Assembly: GCA_900618425.1 (NCBI GenBank)
Contig: UZAN01039886.1
Span: forward strand, 38,269 to 102,268
Length of the DNA: 64,000 bases
DNA from: Echinostoma caproni
Taxonomy: Eukaryota; Platyhelminthes; Trematoda; Plagiorchiida; Echinostomatidae
Reading direction: 5' to 3'
Made by a program: the position numbers and the translations under genes. Below, piece after piece: positions 59,764-64,000 of the stretch. The number at the start of each line of letters is the position of its first letter. The first letter of the stretch is position 1. The notes beneath the pieces were generated by a model. It had not been told where the DNA came from. It saw nothing but the letters and a program-made list of their open reading frames with translations, and searched no databases.

Positions 59764-59916
59764 ACATCCGCGGTCATGCGCTTGAAACGGATAGTTCTGG
59801 GGGCATGGAAAAGAACGTTACGGGAAACACCGGTTGAACCAGTCCATTGCGCAACGACTAACATAGGGAGTCTGAATTGGATTGAGACAATAATCAACGG
59901 GAAAACAGTTAGTGGA
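59764..59916 (+). CDS. Candidate internal exon, product unrecognised
   Basis: An acceptor CAATTGCCTGTCCAG and a perfect donor GGAGTAAGT bound exactly 51 codons in one frame (phase 0 on both sides). It reads TSAVMRLKRIVLGAWKRTLR, ETPVEP, then NIGSLNWIETIINGKTVSG. It is among the best splice-bounded frames in the window. It has no recognised domain and no partner exon, so it stays a candidate. Confidence 0.3.
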
Positions 59917-59919
59917 GTA

Positions 59920-60480
59920 AGTAAATTCCTTTTCCACATTGATCAATATGCTTCCACTTGACGGTATGCAGACACGTGTTCTACAGTCTGACTGATTGTC
60001 GTCACACGACTCAGTGAATTCGTGCCATTGGCTTACATAAACCATATGAAACCAAAGACATCCGGGTTGACTGACCTGATGGGTGGTTGCGTATCCGGAA
60101 AGATAAGTACTTCCCAGTCACTGCATGATGGCTAATGTTACACGAGATGCGGTAAGAAGCACACACAAAAGCTCAGGAATGTATGAAATCGATTATACTA
60201 TAATCGGGTCCTATTGATTCAAGATATACACGTCTGTCGGGATCGATCGCTTAGTAGCAATCTCATTTGCACATTTGACCACTCCGTGACACTGAGAATA
60301 GCGAAATAAGATTGAAATGATTTTTTGTGCGCAATGAATTTTAGAATGGATTATAAAAATATCAGCAGTCTCGCTAGGTCTAGAAACCACGCACGGACGA
60401 CAACTACGAATATTTTGCAGTGCAATTCCTATCGACTGAGTCTTCAGATTATACAAACAAGTCAGATCCAAATGTGATAA
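59920..60480. other. No gene recognised
   Basis: A minus-strand frame at 60211-60471 has no recognised domain. Confidence 0.4.
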
Positions 60481-60489
60481 AATCAGTGC

Positions 60490-61146
60490 AGTCAGTGTGT
60501 TGTCTTTGCATTATCTGCAAAACAAAATGATGAGGAAATATTTTAGCTTAATTTGGTTACTGTTCCGTGCGATCGTTGATAAACAGCTATCTCCAGATAC
60601 AGTACAAAAAGAAGAGGATTTCCTGAGGAGAACACTGCTAAACAACGATTATCCAGAATGGTTTATGGCCATTCGTAATGGACCATTCCCAAGAAGTAAC
60701 CCGGCCCAAAACGTTGACAAGCAGGTTTCAGAGGTGACTACATTTACAATGATGTACTCTAAAAGTTGGAGAGAACTCCACACCGTACACTCCCAGCTAC
60801 TCAACTCAGATTTACACCTCTACTCATGCAATTGATCTGGACAAACGTTAACATGCCTGGCATACCGGTTCTGTCTCACACTCTGTATACCAGTTCACCT
60901 GCAGTTGCAGTGACGCAAGCATGGACAGAACAAGCTGTCAGCTATCACACAGACGGTCGAAAACATTCCAAAGTAATTGGTGAAATCAATGACTCAATCG
61001 ATGATAAGGCGATCACAAGAAATACTATGTCGTCTGATACAAAACGTCTCATGGTTGGAGGCTTCCGATTGGAGTTAAGAGATAGTCAATTGTCTCCCTT
61101 CGTTGCTGTCGGGCCAAAACTGACTATCACTGAAGACGAAACCTGA
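60490..61146 (+). mobile_element. Penelope-like element, 3' part with GIY-YIG domain, inactive
   Basis: The frame from 60497 reads LSPDTVQKEED, FLRRTLLNNDYPEWF, which is the helical connector after the reverse transcriptase of PLEs. After frame changes, YQFTCSCSDASMDRT starts at 60888, corresponding to the YxFTCSCGDxYIGRT core of the PLE GIY-YIG endonuclease. QLSHRRSKTF follows, then ITRNTM and a basic stretch. Two catalytic-region residues are changed (Y/I and G to S/M and D), and frameshifts separate the blocks, so it is dead. In the family this single-strand endonuclease starts target-primed reverse transcription. Ribozyme-bearing repeats begin only 10-40 bases downstream. Confidence 0.8.
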
Positions 61147-61154
61147 ACATATGA

Positions 61155-61345
61155 ATTCATTGTGTAAATGAGGCGTGAGCTGAAAAGCACTGGACAGTTG
61201 TTTCAACCTTGTTGGATCTCATCAGCAGTGTGAATCAATCGAACCAGGCCGAAACAACTGTCCACTGCTTCCCAGCCCACGCCTCATTTACACGACGAAT
61301 TCCTTATATGAACAAATCAAATCCTCCATTGATCTCACAAAACAT
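61155..61345. mobile_element. Palindromic pair of SINE 3' halves
   Basis: 61155-61240 is the tail half of the SINE family on the minus strand, including a hammerhead. 61245-61345 is the tail half on the plus strand, starting inside the hammerhead at GGCCGAAACAACTGTC and running to AAATCCTCCATTGATCTCAC. The arms 61161-61208 and 61247-61294 can pair into a long hairpin. Neither half keeps a tRNA-like head. Confidence 0.8.
61187..61231 (-). ncRNA. Hammerhead ribozyme module, core intact, weak helix II
   Basis: Minus-strand modules: helix I ACACTG/CAGTGC (five pairs), core CTGATGA, helix II GATC...GGTT with two G-U pairs, GAAA, CAACTG and GTC. All core bases are present, but helices II and III are weak, so activity is doubtful. 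Confidence 0.7.
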
Positions 61346-61369
61346 GAATTAGTAATTCGCTTGTCCTGG

Positions 61370-61560
61370 TATGAGCTGGTTGGCACAATGGTAACACGTG
61401 CCTTCCATGCGATGGGTTCGGAGTTCAAAGCCAGGACGGGAAGGTGATAATGCACTACTGACGAGCTCTAATAAGAGCGAAACTCGAGTCTAGTGCTTCC
61501 GAGCGTACGGTTGGCCGGGTGAACTGAATATTGTGTGTGAAGTATTGTATTTGTAACTTG
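61370..61560 (+). mobile_element. tRNA-derived SINE, head type C, with intact hammerhead
   Basis: The head reads AGCTGGTTGGCACAATGGTA (A box), then CCTTCCATGCGATGGG, then GTTCGGAGTTCAAAGCC (B box, decayed). The hammerhead at 61452-61496 follows, then CTTCCGAGCG and a tail unlike types A and B (TGTGTGTGAAGTATTGTATT). Confidence 0.75.
61452..61496 (+). ncRNA. Type I hammerhead ribozyme, intact core with fully different stems
   Basis: Modules: helix I GCACTA (61452-61457), core CTGACGA, helix II GCTC / TAATAA / GAGC (61465-61478), GAAA (61479-61482), CTCGAG and GTC ending at 61490, helix I' TAGTGC (61491-61496). Every helix differs from the type A copies, yet every pair is kept, including the terminal A-T of helix I. 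The predicted cut lies after 61490. Confidence 0.9.
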
Positions 61561-62265
61561 TGTAAGCATATATGCTCACATTTCAGTTAAAAGAACGTGA
61601 AGGTGAAGTTCGGAGGATAGTCAGTTCAAGTTATTTACTGAAGTGTTGCTAATTCGATTACATCATCCGACTTTATGTGTACAAACGTTTTTCATATAAT
61701 CAATCCACCTATCGTGATGTTGACTTTCTATTTCCCTATGCAGTAATTCTTTGGTTGCGTGTACACGTCTATTCACTGCTATTGATCAACCCAATCTGCT
61801 ATTTATGTTTGTTTGTTTTACATCAGCGATTGAGGATATGAAACAAAATGTTAATATCTAGCGATATTTGTTTTTTTTTCGGTATTGATGAAATATCTGA
61901 TGTTTGTTAAAACGTGCCAACATCATCCCTAACGGAACCAGAACCAAAACATTCTCGATTGTTTGGTTCCCCTTTGACCGGTTCATAGAAAAATAGAGAA
62001 CTTTCAATTAATCAACACACCCTAGTGTAGGTTGTGAATGTAGAGGAAAGATGAATATTTGATTAGCGCAGTATGCCGCTTAACGTCACCCCCGGGAGTC
62101 GGTAAAAAAATTTTCTTTTACAAACAGTTTCCCGCAAAGGCTTTCTCCATGGGCAATTTCAACCGTGGGAATCTTGATAAAAACGCGACTGCCCTTCCAT
62201 ATAAAAATCCGCTCAAACAACTGACTGGCATTCACTGAGCAACTACATGAAGGAGATCACTAGTT
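61560..62265. other. No gene recognised
   Basis: A+T-rich sequence with no motif. Frames are short. Confidence 0.45.
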
Positions 62266-62269
62266 TTGT

Positions 62270-62725
62270 ATATATGCAGTCATCATCTATCCTGGATTCG
62301 GTGTTGTCAAACGAGGAGCTGCCGGTAGAATCCATCGACATCCTGTGGCCACAACGTGATCGCAGTATGCTGGGACAACCACAATGAATGGCCACCAAGA
62401 TAATCAACGGATTTTATTCCCATATCTATGCTAACAGATTTCGATCATCAAGGTTCTACTCCGCTGTGACATTCGGAGAGAAGTGATTTTGGTGTATCAA
62501 ATATACTCCAGAACCCAAGACATCCTTTATCGTCTCTTGCTGACATTTTCACCATCTGCCCAATTTAGCGGACATCCATTCAAATTGGTGGTCCGAAAAT
62601 GCTGGTGTCAAGCCTTTGCTGTCAGCGTGCCCGACATGGAGCGCTCTCCCATCCCACGTCGTTTGTTCACCAATCGCTACATATCTCAAGCTGAAAGGCC
62701 TCACTTTTTACATTGGTGAAACCAC
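62270..62725 (+). mobile_element. CR1-type retrotransposon, C-terminal fragment
   Basis: The frame at 62483-62719 reads ILVYQIYSRTQDILYRLLLT, FSPSAQFSGHPFKLVVRK. After a frame change, WSALPSHVVCSPIATYLKLK follows. This is the RRGDxIxxYKxLxG...RGHxxKL...WNxLPxxVVxAPSxxxFKxxL ending shared by CR1-type proteins (compare RGHRLTL...WNSLPSDMVEE in the 33 kb element). It is 5' truncated, and no 3' tail is recognised. Confidence 0.75.
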
Positions 62726-62729
62726 TTAC

Positions 62730-64000
62730 AAGGTTACATCATGTAATATATTCTATACCCGGAACTGTACATTCCATTTCTTATTTTGACCATGAAACGA
62801 TCCAAATGAGGAAATATCCCACGGGAAGGGAGGAGCGTCCCATATTAAAAGTTCTACTTTGATAGCTGTCCAGCGAGGTTGGAAGTTCTGATACAGTGAG
62901 AAAGATCTACCTAACTGATTTGATGCTGTATGACTTTAATCCATCGAGCTATTACGCATGGAACTTACGTCTTGCTGCTTCTTTCGAGTGGAACCAGTCC
63001 TAACCCCGAGAACAGCATCGGAAGACTAGCACCCAAGTCATCCGGAAGTGTGTGTCCGTTCATAGCGGCTTCCATGAGGTTAGCTGTATCTGAGTGCGGT
63101 TCGAATTATCATTTCCAGATCAAGGCAATCTTGAACGGATCAACGCCAGCAGTAACCAGTAACGAAGTGATCAATTTACACTCAGGATTTATGATGATGA
63201 TGAGTGTCTGTTATGCAATGCGATATATGATGGTATGATGATTCGGAAGAACAAATAGTGGTTTGCACGAAGACAGTCGTTATTGTTCGAAGGGTGGATG
63301 GTATTGCATACAGTCCATCCAGGAGCTTCTATGATATGCTCAGGAATACCATGCAATTGTGTGAATTACACTTGATGGATCGTGTATTCCCACATGGTTC
63401 TTGCCTTCGGATAAAACTGAAGATAGTGTTGCCATAGGTTTGTGGTAGTTCAACTGAAATTTCAATTTGCATGTTTCTCATTCCCCAAAAGTATGGTTTG
63501 CCTGAACATTTGGAATATACGCAGATTGTAAAATTCCTATAAGAAACAACCGCAGTAAGTCGATCTGGCAGGCTGTGATAATATAGCTCAATAACTAGTA
63601 AATCGATGTTGGGTTTTGTGCTTCTGTTCAACGAGGTGTCCTGCGATTTTATGCGTCAGTTTACCTCCAGGTACGATTGTATTTAGTAATCATGGAATTG
63701 TGACTTTTATTACCGGGTAAAACCGTTTCTGTTAAGAGTATATACCACTCGTGAGTTAACTACCGAGATTTTGGTCAGACGGGCCACAAATCGAAAAAGA
63801 CCAAATCATAAAATATACATAAATTATAATCAAAAAATATAAGAAATGATGGAAACATCGGAAAAGATGATCCTTCATAGGAAAATTTTAGAAATCACTG
63901 CTCAATTCAATCAGATGGAACAGTTGAAGAGGAGGAACGGCAAAACGAACCAGCAGACCGGATTCGTCGGCTGAATTCTCATCCGTGTTTCTTTGAAGTC
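62730..64000. other. No gene recognised
   Basis: Frames at 62930-63238 (+) and 63329-63631 (-) carry no domain that I recognise. The last 160 bases hold an open frame (EMMETSEKMILHRKIL) that might be an exon cut by the window edge, without support. Confidence 0.4.

Noticed and set aside
1..64000. CRISPR arrays, operons, Shine-Dalgarno sites or bacterial terminators
   Set aside because: The sequence is eukaryotic in character, and no regularly spaced repeats or packed gene clusters were seen.

Overview
The window looks like repeat-rich, gene-poor nuclear DNA from a metazoan, most probably a digenean flatworm (fluke). The reasons are A+T-rich sequence, no prokaryotic gene packing, many microsatellites, and one mixture of transposon remnants: RTE-type, CR1-type and Jockey-like non-LTR retrotransposons, Penelope-like elements (PLEs), Tc1/mariner pieces, and many tRNA-derived SINEs. 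Several of the SINEs carry type I hammerhead ribozymes of the kind known from schistosome SM-alpha repeats. The species cannot be named from the sequence alone. No complete host gene is visible. Almost all open reading frames are chance frames or broken transposon frames.

Layout. 1-5.7 kb: mostly unassigned, with CA/GT- and CG-rich tracts, a degenerate hammerhead at 3.05 kb and one exon candidate at 2.55 kb (-). 5.7-6.2 kb: probable 5' part of a PLE (-). 6.2-17 kb: microsatellites, an assembly gap at 11.0-11.5 kb and weak exon candidates (-). 17.2-19.2 kb: RTE copy 1 (+). 19.8 kb: SINE (-). 21.3-21.8 kb: Tc1/mariner remnant (+). 22.4-23.0 kb: RTE 3' end (-). 26.9-27.8 kb: CpG-bearing alternating purine/pyrimidine tract. 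28.7-30.2 kb: RTE copy 2 (+). 33.0-34.0 kb: rearranged CR1-type element. 35.7-36.4 kb: two SINEs in inverted orientation. 36.9-37.3 kb: Jockey-like 3' end with a pentanucleotide tail. 40.7-41.1 kb: LTR-like repeat. 41.9-44.1 kb: a longer Jockey-like element with endonuclease and reverse transcriptase. 45.5-47.4 kb: exon candidates (-) and a dispersed repeat that recurs at 54.4-55.0 kb. 51.4-54.0 kb: Tc1/mariner remnant, a second LTR-like copy with a SINE inside it, and a Jockey-like copy with an inverted 5' part. 60.5-61.5 kb: PLE 3' part with a GIY-YIG domain followed by three ribozyme-bearing or half-ribozyme modules. 62.3-62.7 kb: CR1-type C-terminus.

The system that stands out is the set of hammerhead-bearing SINEs beside PLE remnants. 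Seven ribozyme or ribozyme-derived sites sit at six loci, on both strands, and are attached to at least three different tRNA-like heads. Five of the seven are full 45-nt modules with all elements in place. The three intact cores differ in stem sequence but keep base pairing by compensatory changes. The autonomous PLE (GIY-YIG, known to carry hammerheads in other animals) could be the source of mobility for the small non-autonomous units. That link is an inference.
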